Positions 45,480 to 56,336 are shown, numbered from the stretch's first letter. The stretch is 64,000 nt of DNA from Rhipicephalus microplus (GCF_043290135.1 NC_134710.1:137786155-137850154), one strand, 5' to 3'. The notes: generated by a model not told the origin, from the sequence alone. Numbers and translations: made by a program.

Positions 45480-46191
45480 TTAAAGGGACACTAAAGGCAA
45501 ATATTAAGTCTAAGTTGATTGTTGAAATAGTGGTCCAGAAACCTCGTAGTGCTACTTATGTGCCAAGGGAGTGCTTATTCTGAAATAAAATCACGCTTTA
45601 GTGGTTGGCATCACGTTAGCGCTCGTGAAATGGCCTGCCTGAAAGCTATGTTTCTGATGACACTGTTGCTGTGTCTATCGTTGCCCAACTTTACTTCGTG
45701 GCCGCCGACACCAGTAACAGTAGAGCGAGAGTAGTAGGAGCCACAGCAGCAACAATCGCCATTGAAAAATTTACTGCTTGCTTGGTTCAACCGGGCCCCG
45801 CTTGATGGCACCGCTTATCCAGTCTAACCAGGCGAAAACAAAACTTTTGAACCACTCGCGCCATTCTCCTTAGTAATTCCAGGCAATTCTTTTTTTTTAT
45901 GAATCAAACAAAGAAAGACAGGCAGCATTTTATAACGTGCTGTAATGCATGGAAGGCTCTTTTTTTGCTGCAGCTGGTTTGATTAAAACTGATTTATTGC
46001 AGTTGGACACCCTCACATCATTGGAATCATTAAAAAATGTCCTACTCGTTGCACATGTGGTGTCGTACACTTACTTGCCTTAATTTTCTGATTGCTAGAG
46101 CAATCCTGTTGAAGATATTGACGTTTTAGACATTCACAAACATTGATATTTCAATCTGACCTAAATTATTATTTGCCTTTAGTGTTCCTTT
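45480..46191. mobile_element. MITE with AAAGGGACACTAAAGGCAAA ends
   Basis: The left end TTAAAGGGACACTAAAGGCA (45480) and right end TTTGCCTTTAGTGTTCCTTT (46172-46191) are inverted repeats that stay alignable for about 35 bases. The 710-bp body has no transposase. The ends resemble MITE family Z. It ends 68 bases before the acceptor of AKTIP exon F. Confidence 0.85.
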
Positions 46192-46259
46192 GACCTTTGA
46201 GTTCAACATTCATATTCAGATGTTGTCTTTAAAGAATTAACATTTGTTTTAATATGCAG

Positions 46260-46443
46260 GTACGAGCAGAACTTGGACCAGTTCAAGCTCAAAGTTGCTG
46301 AGAGCCTAGCAAGCTGTGAGCAGCGTCTCTATGAAAGTCCAGCCACAGATGACAGTCACGCCTTACACTTCTTACCATGGGATTCTACTGTGGAGGAACG
46401 CGTGTCTCAGCGGCACATTCTTGATAAGGTTCTGGTGTGTTAG
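46260..46443 (+). CDS. AKTIP: AKTIP exon F, last recognised exon (stop at 46441)
   Basis: 184 bases after AACATTTGTTTTAATATGCAG. It reads YEQNLDQFKLKVAESLASCE, continues LYESPATDDSHALHFLPWD and ends HILDKVLVC then TAG. This matches the AKTIP C-terminal region (YEKDIQLFKSKV..S......LFDQP..D.YAISFSPW). Human AKTIP has about 40 more residues; here the frame stops soon after the PWD block. A weak donor (AAG|GTTCTG at 46428/46429) could instead splice to a further exon that I could not identify, so the C-terminus is uncertain. No nearby AATAAA was seen. Confidence 0.85.
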
Positions 46444-46824
46444 CAGATATTAGTTTGTTGTTCGTTTTTGTCATAGTAATCTGTCCAATTTAAGGCATTT
46501 GGAACAATGTGGAGGTGTTCAATAGAAAGAATACATATTCCACAGAAAAGAACTGTGATCAAGTAAAATATAATGCATAGCTATTCATTTTTTTTTGTGA
46601 ATCTCTCTGATTTATATTATGTATGTATATATCTGTGTGCCAAACCTGGTAATCAATCAAAAGTATTGTCTGACAGACAGGTAGGCTCCAGTTATTTTTG
46701 CACACGAACTTGGCGGCGAGGTGGAAAAAGTTTTGCCTTACCTATAGTTACATTCAAATGAGTATGTAGCCTTTTGTATGACAGCGAGACACATGTCTCA
46801 CTTTTTCATCCGCATGAAAAATTT
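46444..46824. other. AKTIP 3' untranslated or downstream sequence
   Basis: Directly downstream of the AKTIP stop. No AATAAA, gene or repeat recognised. Confidence 0.4.
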
Positions 46825-46838
46825 CTGCTTGCAATTAG

Positions 46839-47073
46839 ATTTGATTTGTGGGGTTTAACGTCCCAAAACCACCATTTGATTATGAGAGACGCCGTAGTGG
46901 AGGGCTCCGGAAATTTTGACCACCTGGGGTTCTTTAACGTGCACCCAAATCTGAGTACACGGGCCTACAACATTTCCGCCTCCATCGGAAATGCAGCCGC
47001 CGCAGCCGGGAATCGAATCCGCGACCTGCGGGTCAGCAGCCGAGTAACTTAGCCACTAGACCACCGCGGCGGG
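46839..47073 (-). mobile_element. Ruka-type SINE (minus) with 14-bp target duplication
   Basis: Full-length copy flanked by CTGCTTGCAATTAG at 46825-46838 and 47074-47087, identical on both sides. The high internal identity to the consensus of the window suggests a young insertion. Confidence 0.96.
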
Positions 47074-47264
47074 CTGCTTGCAATTAGCTTAATTTTTGGT
47101 CACTCATATCTTAGTCAAGTGTGCGTAATCGTAAGGTAAATTCTCTTACCACACTTCCAAAGGGTGAATGTAGTGTGACAATAGTGCTGAATTTTGGCTA
47201 ATTTTTTTTATTGCGATAGCACTTCCATGAACAGTCTCGGCTTGTTCTTGCCATCGTCTTTCAC

Positions 47265-47265
<1 letters not shown>

Positions 47266-47317
<52 letters not shown>
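47266..47317. repeat. (TA)n microsatellite
   Basis: About 26 TA units without interruption. Immediately after it a CT-rich tract ends CTTTCTGCAG at 47356, which looks like a splice acceptor but has no supported exon behind it. Confidence 0.97.
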
Positions 47318-47318
<1 letters not shown>

Positions 47319-47811
47319 GAGGAAGGATGTGCTAACCTTCTCTTCTCTTTCTGCAGAGCGAACATCGCCTTTCTCGCTGGGGTCGTCGGTGTGCGCTTTT
47401 CTCATGAACGAACACTCTTACACCAGCGTTTTGTAGTGACGTGACATCAAATCTAAATGAGTTGACTGCCAGCTTCACTTCGTATAATATTGTAATTTGT
47501 CGCTATGGCCGCGCCGCAGGAAGCTTAGTTACTTAGAAAATGCATGTTTATTACAATTACTATTGCTCCTAAAAATGCCAGCCTTGCTTTGTAAAACATT
47601 CAAATATGTCGCTATCGCATTGATTGCTTCGCCCATTTGGAGAAACTGTGACTTTCTTGCGTGATAGCTTCGATTCATCCTATATAGAACCTATCAGTGA
47701 AAATGCTGGATAACTTCTTATTTTCCTGGCTTTGCAGAGGGGTGATTTTAGCTTCAGGTCATTACGTGTTTTTGTAAATTCACATAATAGCTTGACCTAT
47801 GAATGCTTCGG

Positions 47812-48020
47812 TGCTGACTCGCAGGGCGCGGGTTCGAATCCCGGCTGCGGTGGCTGCATTTCCGATGGAGGCGGAAATGTTGTAGGCCCGTGTGCTCAGA
47901 TTTGGGTGTACGTTAAGGAACCCCAGGTGGTCAAAATTTCCGGAGCCCTCCACTACGGCGTCTCTCATAATCTTATAGTGGTTTCGGGACGTTAAACCCC
48001 ACATATCAATCAATCAATCA
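47812..48020 (+). mobile_element. Ruka-type SINE, 5'-truncated, 13-bp target duplication
   Basis: It begins inside the tRNA-like head at TGCTGACTCGC, so the A box is missing. Flanked by ATGAATGCTTCGG at 47799-47811 and 48021-48033. A 5'-truncated SINE with a perfect duplication indicates incomplete reverse transcription at insertion. Confidence 0.95.
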
Positions 48021-48090
48021 ATGAATGCTTCGGAACAATACCCTACGAAATCGTCCTGTTCTTCCCTTAGTCCAACAGGTATTGACCCAT

Positions 48091-48316
48091 CCCATCCGTG
48101 GTGGTCTAGTGGCTGAGCTACTTGGCTGCCGACCCGCAGGCCACGTGATCGAATCCCGGCTATGGCGAATATATTTTCGATGGAGGCGTAAATGTTGTAG
48201 GCCCATGTGCTCAGATTTGGGTGCATGTTAAAGAACCCCAGGTGGTCGAAATTTTGGGAGCCCTCCACTACAGCCTCTCTCATAGTCGTATGAGGGTTTT
48301 GGGATGTTGACTCCCA
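48091..48316 (+). mobile_element. Ruka-type SINE, diverged
   Basis: CCGTGGTGGTCTAGTGGCTG (A box), GGCCACGTGATCGAATCCC (B box), CCCCAGGTGGTCGAAATTTT. The tail is degraded (GATGTTGACTCCCACC) and no duplication is visible, so it is an older copy. Confidence 0.9.
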
Positions 48317-48493
48317 CCAGCACCTCTTTAATTTTTTTTGAGTGCCTGGGCAAACGCTCTCTTCAGGCCGTCAAGCGCGCGCTCCACCTCCGCTCGCCAT
48401 GGCCACAACGTGGCGCTGCGCGAGTAGATTTACGGAAGGTGGCGCTGAACGGCAGCGCATATTAGGAAGCTCGTGAATTCGTGTTATAGTGGG

Positions 48494-48716
48494 CCCTGTC
48501 GCGGTGGTCTAGTGGCTAGGGTACTCGCGGGTTCGAATCCCGGCTGCGGCGGCTGCATTTCCGATGGAGGCGGAAAAGTTGTAGGCCCGTGTGCTCAGAT
48601 TTGGGTGCACGTTGAAAAACCCCAGGTGGTCGAAATTTTTGGAGCCCTCCACTACGGCGTCTTTCATAATCATATGGTGGTTTTGGGATGTTAAACCCCA
48701 CATATAAATAAATCAA
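48494..48716 (+). mobile_element. Ruka-type SINE with internal head deletion, 15-bp target duplication
   Basis: A box CGCGGTGGTCTAGTGGCTA is followed directly by GGGTACTCGCGGGTTCGAAT; about 20 bases between A and B boxes are missing. Flanks TCGTGTTATAGTGGG (48479-48493) and TCGTGTTATAATGGG (48717-48731) differ at one base. Confidence 0.93.
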
Positions 48717-48731
48717 TCGTGTTATAATGGG

Positions 48732-49100
48732 ACTTGCATTCAAGCTTCTTGCCGGCTTTCACGGGTACAGGGGGAATGAAAAGTAATACGAACATGGCGA
48801 CACACTGTTTTCACTGGGCTCTGACCGTGGTGGCAACAAAAAGATGTTATATGGTCATTGTCACATGTATTACTGTCTTTTTATCAATATTCTATGCTAC
48901 AACTGCTTAGAAATAAATGCGACACAGAAAAGAAGGTAGATACAACAAGTCAGCGTTCTCTTCTATACCCACTATACGTATTCCGAAAGCATTCTGTCAG
49001 GCCGTGCTACCAGTTCACTATTTGCATTCTAGTTTAACAGCATTTGAATTTTACAGCATTCGCGTTTTATTTTTTATTTTAAGCTATTGCAACCTCATCG
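48732..49100. other. Unassigned stretch
   Basis: Nothing recognised. Confidence 0.4.
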
Positions 49101-49106
49101 TTTACA

Positions 49107-49150
49107 TGCCTAGTCATTAGGGACGAGCGAGAAGGCAGGAGGCTGGGTTA
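49107..49150 (-). repeat. 3' LTR remnant (~44 bp)
   Basis: GGGACGAGCGAGAAGGCAGG and AGGCTGGGTTAC match the end of the LTR at 51510-51541. The boundary bases (CCTAGTCATTA) have diverged. Confidence 0.7.
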
Positions 49151-51483
49151 CCTCGAGATGTAAGCGATGACAAAACTTGCCATTTGTTTGCTTCTGCCGG
49201 ATTAATGCTCCCAGTCCGAATGATGATGCATGGGCGGTGACGACTTTTTCTTTTGATGGGTCCTAGACTCCAAGGACAGGACCAGATGAGAGCAGCGACT
49301 TCCACTTGTTGAATGCTTGCTCCTGTGGAGAACCCCAAACAAATTCTTGCTTTTTTGACAACAGGAGTGTGAGTGGCTGCATAATATCAGAGAGATGAGG
49401 AACGAATCTCTCGAGGTATGTTGCCATTCCGAGAACTTTCTGCAGCTTGGTCGTGTATTTGGGACTCTCCATTTTCATTGTGGCTTCAACCTTCTTTTCG
49501 TCGGGTCTTATTTTGTCTTCATCGAGCTAGTGTCCTAGGAATGTAAGGCGCTGAACATTAAACACGCTCTTGCTGTCGTTCAGTGTCACTCCAGCCTTTG
49601 CAAGTGCCTGCTGCACGTTTCGGAGTGTCTCATCATGCTCTTGGCTGTTGGAACCCCAGATGAGGATGTTGTCCATTGACAAACAACTCGACTGTTGCCT
49701 TGTAATATGTAAGCCATCTGCTTCTGGAAGTGTTCAGGAGCTGACGCAATGCCAAATGGTAGTCGGCTGAAGTAGAAGTGCCCAAACGGTGAGATGAAGG
49801 TGGCGAGTTTCTTGATTCTTCACAAAGTGGAATTTGCCAAAATCCAGAGCTGGCATCGAGTTTGGAAAACACCTTAGCTCTATGAAGAAGTCCGAGAGTA
49901 TGCTCCACGGAAGGAATAGGATGCCATTCTCTGAGAACGTGGCGGTTCAGCTCTAAAGTTGACGCATAATATCACATCTCCGGAGGGCTTTGGGACGACT
50001 ACCATTGGTGCACACCGCTCAGTTGGCTCATCAACAGGCGATATGACACCAAGTTTCTGCATCCTCTGAAGTTCCTACTTTGTTTTCTCGTACAATGGAA
50101 TTGGGATACGTCTTGAGGAGCTGAGTGCGAAAGGTTTTGCTCCTGGTTGAAGCTGAATCCTGTGTTTTTTGAGCAGCTTGCCGAGTCCTTGGAACACCAC
50201 TAGAAATTCTTCTTTCAGGTTCACTTTGTCGGCAACGGCGTTTAGGAAAGTAAGCATCTGTAGCTTTTTGATGGCTGGCTTGCCTAGCAACGGAGTGCAG
50301 ATCTGATCTAGGACGTATATATCCTGAATAATCACGTGGTTGCGGTAGATTAGCTGGAGTTGAGCCATTTCTGCTGCTGGAAGAAGCTTTCCATCTGGGC
50401 CATGCAGCTGCCAAGGAGGAGCTGAAAGCCTGTCCTTGAGCGTCAGGAATACATGCATCAAGAGGACGGTTTTGTCGGCACCAGTGTCAATTTTGAAGTC
50501 CACTGGCTGGCCTTGAACAAGACTGATGCTTCCCAGTTTCCAGCATCCGTCAACTTAACTGCTTCAAGAAATCCTGCTTCAAGAAATCCTGCTTCTAAAG
50601 TTCTGTGCTCGGTTTTCACACAATCAAGGTGTCGTGACATGCATACGGAGGCATAGTGACCCTTCTTCCAGCAATTCCTGCAGACTTCCGAGCGTGCTGG
50701 GCAGAGTGCGAGAGTGATGCTGTTGACCACACCAACGGCACGGTTTCTGCTCTCCGTTTTTACCGGAGGGTGAAGATGGCTTGCTGGACTCGTGTAGATA
50801 ACTGCTGCTTTTATCTTGCATTCAAGCACGTCGTCTGGTCTGCACACCGAATGCAACTTTGTTCAAAGATGGCACTTCCTGGTGGAGCTCCACTTGTTGC
50901 TGACGGACACTTTCGATCTGGCGAACGGAATCTAGAGCTTTTTGTAGTGTGATCTCTGCGTCGAGCTGTAACCTGGCGAATAGCTGCTTGTCTTTTATCC
51001 GAACCACGAGGCGGTCGCGCACGAACTCCTCCCGAAACTCACCGAACTCGCAATTCTTCGAAAAGCGTGTGAAGTGCAGTGACGAAATCTTCGACCGACT
51101 CGCCATCTTGTTGCAGCCTGGTGTTGAATCTGGCGATTACGTTCCGTCGCGGAATGAAATACTTGTCGAACTGCTCCACGATGGCGTAAAATTTCTTGGA
51201 GTTCTCTTCGGATAAAGCAAAGGTGGCATCGATTTCCTCGGCTTGCTAACCCATGATGTAGAGTAGGGCGTCTACTTGATGTTGCTCGGGCTTCACGCAC
51301 AAGCCTGAAGAGGTTCGAAAGCGTTCAAAACTCTGTTTCCACTTCGGCCACTCGTTCAGCGAAGAAAAGTTGAAGGCGTTCAGTAGTTGAATTATGAATG
51401 ACGCCATGACTGGTGCTATTTTGCTTGCGGCGTCCTTCGCTAGGATGATGACTAGAAGTCAATGTCCACTGGTAGCACCTGTT
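49151..51483 (-). pseudogene. gag-protease-RT polyprotein of the minus-strand element, broken
   Basis: Gag: FREEFVRDRLVVRIKDKQLF and LQLDAEITLQKALDSVRQIE near 51000-50900. Knuckle CRNCWKKGHYASVC (C-x2-C-x4-H-x4-C) near 50680. Protease active site FKIDTGADKTVL at about 50497-50462, with PLLGKPAIKKL downstream. RT: MQKLGVISPVDEPTE then PMVVVPKPSGDVILCVNFR, later VFSKLDASSGFWQIPL with the first catalytic Asp. The YxDD box reads SMDNILIWG near 49675, so the second Asp of the pair is Asn. ERFVPHLSDIMQPLTLLL and ASSFGLGALIRQKQTNGK (RNase H start) close it. Frame changes near 50840, 49900 and 49480 plus stops show decay. Confidence 0.8.
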
Positions 51484-51495
51484 CTTCTGACACCA
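51484..51495 (-). promoter_or_regulatory. Primer-binding site of the minus-strand LTR element
   Basis: TGGTGTCAGAAG directly follows the LTR end CTTCAACA on the minus strand. It starts with TGG, the complement of a tRNA CCA end. The primer tRNA was not identified. Confidence 0.6.
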
Positions 51496-51665
51496 TGTTG
51501 AAGTCGTCAGGGACGAGTGAGAAGGCAGGAGGCTGGGTTACGTGGACACAAGTTTATTCCAGAACCACGTTCTAGCCTAGGAGCCCAGCCATGCGCACTT
51601 CAAGCACACGCAGTCACTGGCTTCACCTGGCTTGTCCTAGATGGCAGCATCTACAACACTCATCA
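51496..51665 (-). repeat. 5' LTR (170 bp) of the minus-strand element
   Basis: On the minus strand it runs TGATGAGTGTTG... to ...GACGACTTCAACA, with TG...CA ends. The block GTTACCCAGCCTCCTGCC on the plus/minus pair recurs at 49119-49150, which identifies both as LTR copies. Confidence 0.75.
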
Positions 51666-51671
51666 TTTACA

Positions 51672-53299
51672 TGCCTCAGTAAATATTACTGTTGTCTACC
51701 ACTATCCATATTTGATAGAAAGAAATCAGCATGTTTTTTTTTTAATTTCTCATTTGATAAAGAAAAAAAAAAGAACTCACAGGTTCTCTTGTGAATTCAC
51801 CTGATACGACTGAAAGACAAGATCCATCCTCGTTTTCTTCCCATTCAATGCATTGAATGTTTCACACTTTCCTCTGGGATATTTCTGCGCCCAACGTGGT
51901 TTTTTTACTGCCTCAAGGATTCGAGACAAAGCTAGCTCTCTGCCTCTCAGCTGGTTATGCACTGCCCTCGTGATCGACCTATTTGAACCATGCGAAGATG
52001 TAATATGATACCACCAAGTTATGTGACCTTTTGATACGTTACAAAATTTTATGATCTGTGACATCATATGATGACGTCTTTACGTAATGATTTATTGCAT
52101 CACTCATGTTGATACGGCCAACGCGGGAAGATGCCGGATGCCGCCGGCGATAAATATTCACCTTTGATGATGCATTTAAGGCTATTGCCTTAATGTACTG
52201 TACGACTGTCGTTCCGTGAAATTGCAGCGGCTGCTGGTGTTTGGGAGAGGGTGCTTGCTGTAATCAGGCAGGATAATTGGTCTTCTAATACATATTCATA
52301 CTTTGCTCGAATATGTAGCCGTCATTTACAACTCGAGTATTTTATAGATTATTATAAGTGGTGGCTCAAGACTACCCTTGATGTTTGCAAGCATGGCAAT
52401 TGGTATCACTAAACAGGACTGCGCTTCGCCCGAACAGTCAACAATTGAGTATCAGCACCAACACTGCCTTGTGATCACTACCGTGTACAACTATAGCATT
52501 ACGCCCTGAAGCTGAATGGAGGCCCGTGGGAACCAAATGAGTTATCTGCAAAACAAGCGACAATTATCATACACTGTGTAATAATGAATGCGTACTTTCA
52601 AGGCTGAACAGGGTGTTCCATGCGATGAAAGCGTCCAGGTCGACAGCCACTCTGCTTCCACTCTGCTCGCTACCAAATTAAAAGGCCAGAGGGAAGAAGA
52701 AAGAAACAGAGCTGAGCAACTGGATATTAAGGCTTCAACAATCTGTCCCTGAATACACAGGTGGGCTCATGCAACTGGCAACAGATGGCATTTTCAGTGA
52801 TCTCATTCCTCCACCAACTGCGCCAAAGTGCACCAAATCAGATTTACTGTGCCATTCTGATAATATCAACTGAAATCGTGCCAAACTGTGCCAAAGTCTG
52901 ATTGGGGAGCGTCTATCACCAGCAATGGTGTGTCAATACATGTGCACCGTGTTCTCAGGGCCACCAAAGTCACAATAACATACCTATTTTATTTTGGTGA
53001 ATAAACTGTGATTGTACGTGCATCCTAAAATCCACAATGCTATGCTTCGTGCCGACGCGATTCTGTTGTGCAAGTCCACTTAACGGCGAAATGCACGCTC
53101 CGCAGGGGCTTGTGACGCCTAGTTCAATCGGCAGTGTGAAACTGTCGCAGCGATTCATTGGCGGCTGTTGTTCGTTCCAGGAACGCTGCTGATAGTTCGT
53201 TTGAAAAGTTGCGTGGCATGTAATAAAGCAATTTTCATGAAAAACTGCTTGCATGCTGCCAGAATGTCTGTTACATCTATGTCTGGACATCGTGATCTA
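51672..53299. other. Unassigned stretch
   Basis: No gene recognised. A 96-codon minus-strand frame (51777-52067) has no motif. 52790-52900 has GCACCA/GCCAAA words like those at 39988-40090. Confidence 0.35.
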
Positions 53300-54900
53300 A
53301 TTTTCTATGCTTTGTGTCCGCAAAAGAATGGTGGGAACGCGTTGAAACTTTTCGTCTAATATACTTTATCCATAAATCATCATACAGAAGAGATTTTTCG
53401 TAATTCTTTCCACCAGCACATTCGTGTTTATAATCGCTGTGGCGGTAAAAGCCCCTAAACGACCCTGCCCTTTCCAACTCGAGGTTGCGAGGGTCTGAGT
53501 TAAAAATTCTCACGTTATTTCTTTTTAAATGTAATCTCATTTATAAAAGCATGCCTCCTGGTCGGAGCAGCTGCAATTTCGGTTTTAATACGCACAGCTA
53601 TAGTGAGGCCATCGCTAGCGGCTCTGTTGTCGGAGAGCCTGTGAAGCGACTACGCTTTGTTACGCGTCCACTTCTCACTTTCCAGGGTCAATAGCTGACG
53701 GTTAAAAAAAAAGATTGAACATCATGGCATCGCATTTATTGCTTCATTTTGAAGGGAGGGGTGGAGGGGAGACTGCTACGCCGCTTGAAGTACCTGGCGC
53801 GCGCTATCTGGGTACATAATGAGACTGCTCATTAACTTTCTGTGATACTAACATCAGCTTCGCGTTTTGATAACCGACAGCACGAAAACTTTGGCAACTA
53901 GACTGATCATTGTCCCTTTAGCCAGTGTTCTTTTGAGTTACTTGATATTGAATCTAAAAGATACAATTTGTTAGTTTAACTCAAGATTTTAGGAGTGAAT
54001 GCAATACCAACGAATTGTATTGTTATACCAAATAGTAAGGCTTGACGTAACCCGCAAAACTATCTGTACGTAATCCGCAAAAACTATCTGTATGCGCTGT
54101 GTTCGATATCCACGACTTAGGTCACTAAAGACCCCAAAATATTTCTTGCACGCCGATGCAGGTACAGATGAAATCAGACTTGTCTAGAGTGCCCAGCTGG
54201 CCTGCTTCAGCTGGCGTTTTCTTCAGAAATATGTAAAGAGAGACACCTTAATGCTACCAAACATGGTCGTACTGAGTGTTAGGCCTTTGCGCTATAATCT
54301 AAGCATCAACGGAAGCTTGTAGCTGACGTGATATAGAATCGGCGGCCAACAACAGTGTCAACAAGCACACACTTCACTGCTCTAGACCAGTGTGATTATA
54401 TCTGTGCAGCACGAAAGGCACGTACAAATAAACCTCCGAATGGCGCGACAATGGTGTGGCCGCCTCGCGATGAAGGCTCAGTGCATAATATATATGGCCG
54501 CTCTGGAAAGCGAAGCACTTTTTGCACAGTGTGTTCGCAGTAAGAGTACAAGGTAGAATGGTACACCAGTCGTAGATAGCGGGTGCGCCAACGATTGCAC
54601 CCTTAAAGTCAAAGTTCATAACGCGTCCCCCCCCCCCCCCCCCTCGGGTTCCTAGCTTAATCCTTCCTGTCTCTTGGACACGGGCGGCACATTCCTCTCT
54701 GCTTGAGTAACAGTTGATGGGAGGCCTGGTACGTGGGGTGATGTTATCGGATCTGTCGTCAGTGCAAAGGAGATAGGTCGGCTCTTCTTATCTCTGCTCT
54801 AGCTGCGTTTGTCGCCCTCGCTCGCGCACTTTTACCCGTGTGTAAAACACGATCCGTCGGGCGATGTTATCGATAGGGATATTACACAAAACATGATGGC
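53300..54900 (+). repeat. Dispersed repeat family R, copy 2
   Basis: Matches copy 1 (13190-14900) in blocks from GGTGGGAACGCGTTGAAAC through CCTGGTCGGAGCAGC, GGTCAATAGCTGACGGTTAA, GACTGATCATTGTCCCT and GAATGCAATACCAAC to a poly-C run at 54626-54643 and GGGAGGCCTGG. It lacks the RTE insert of copy 1 but has about 450 bp extra between GAATGCAATACCAAC and the poly-C run. No protein signature. Confidence 0.65.
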
Positions 54901-55082
54901 CAGCGGCATAGCCAGGGTGGGAGGGCACATCGGACAAGGGCTTCCCCCACCTTTGAATTTTTTTTCGCCATGTCATATATAGTGCAAAATGGCCTTTTGC
55001 CTGCCTCCCCCCTCTCCCCTTCAAATCAAGGTGCAACCCCCTCCCATCCCCATTTTTTAAAAAAATTTCTGGGTACACCCTT

Positions 55083-55510
55083 GTTTATTTGATATCGAAA
55101 TAATCACTGAATAAATTTTTCCAGAATGCTCAACAGCATGACGCCATTATTCTTGCATCATCAACTGAAATAGGGAGTGCTTCGAAGATGATTGGCTTCA
55201 TGAAATTTACAATGAATCTAAATATTTCTAGCTCTTCACAAGAGCCTAAAGATATTTTTTCATGTCCTTGAATGTAAATGCAACTTGCCTCTCCTCCAGG
55301 ATTTGAAGTTAGCTGCTCCATATTGCACCAAAATGGGAAATTTTCATGCTCCAAAGTGCTCCAAAAGATAAAATTTTGCTGCTTTAAGGTGCTCCAAATA
55401 AAAATTTTTTCTTCTCCAAAGTGCTCCAAAATGAGAATTTCGCTGCTCCAAAAATTGCTCCAAATCAGAAGACTTCAGTGGCATCATTGCATTTTTCACA
55501 CCTGTCACCT
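55083..55510 (-). repeat. Dispersed repeat family W, copy 2, with ~33-bp array
   Basis: Matches copy 1 throughout: TTTATTTGATATCGAAATAATCA, CATCAACTGAAATAG.GAGTGCT, TCATGTCCTTGAATGTAAATGCAACTTG, then the CTGCTCC array. The minus strand keeps a 99-codon frame (55130-55429) with the 11-residue period FWSTL-E-x-x-NFx and the same C-terminal part as copy 1. Confidence 0.7.
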
Positions 55511-56336
55511 TGGCTCAAGTTGAGAGTTGGCATGAGACTATAGTCTTTAACAACACATGTTCAAAACATAGCCCACAATTGCAGGAATCGCGTCGTTCAT
55601 GGAGCTGGTTTGTTTGTATCACGATGATTTCATTGTTTATTCTCTCAAGTGGTGAAATCACCTGACGTAGTTCCTCATTTTTCGGCACTTGCTTTCTCTT
55701 GCTAGCAACACATGTTATACTCAAAAGCTTTGCAAAGGGAATGAATGATCACCTATATCCCTGAAAGCAGTCTAGTGGCATTTTGTGCTATTTAGCGCCT
55801 GAACTCCAGGCGTGCGTATGGTGCGCTGCACCACTAGACAGTAGCGAGCAGTTGGGAACATTAAGAAACGAAGCTTCGGGCGAAGGCTTCTTTCAAAAAC
55901 CGACTTTCAGTGAGTCAAAAAAGCAACTCTCAGTTAAGCGAACGTCACGATGACAAAACGATCGTCCACGGATTCCTGGCATGAGCTATCTGGTATCTAC
56001 TAAGCAGACGATGTGCGAGAGCGTCGAACCAGTAGTAGCGAACGACACATGCCTCCAAAATAGCTGGATGTCCAGAACTATAAGTGGTTCACGATTCTCG
56101 TTTACAAGTTTTCATTATACCTTTAACAATGCGAATGTAGCTGAAAACCGAATTGAATAGCAGCCTCGAATGCAGCCGTGGCATTTGTTTGCACGAGAGA
56201 CAGCATGGCAGCATGTCTACTCTGGTTGAGGCGCCTGGCGGCGAAACGCCGCACTAACACCGATGGCCACTTCCAATCGAAATCAGCTCTTTCCCCCGGG
56301 CACTGAATAAATAGAGGAGGCGCTGACCCAACATAT
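55511..56336. other. Unassigned stretch
   Basis: Nothing recognised. Confidence 0.4.

Larger units (their letters stand above)
49107..51665 (-). mobile_element. Gypsy-type LTR retrotransposon (minus), 3' part deleted
   Basis: The order on the minus strand is 5' LTR (51665-51496), primer-binding site, gag with knuckle, protease, RT, start of RNase H, then directly the last ~44 bases of a 3' LTR (49150-49107). TTTACA flanks both ends (49101-49106, 51666-51671), a candidate 6-bp target duplication. The rest of RNase H, the integrase and most of the 3' LTR are gone. Confidence 0.75.

Noticed and set aside
47194..47436. Frame with long Tyr-Ile alternation
   Set aside because: Translation of the (TA)n array.
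47340..47440. CTTTCTGCAG acceptor-like site as a possible last AKTIP exon
   Set aside because: None of the three frames behind it resembles the AKTIP C-terminus, and the upstream donor GTTCTG is weak.
50995..51300. 101-codon minus-strand frame in the gag region at 51 kb
   Set aside because: Shadow of the gag frame that reads FREEFVRDRLVV.
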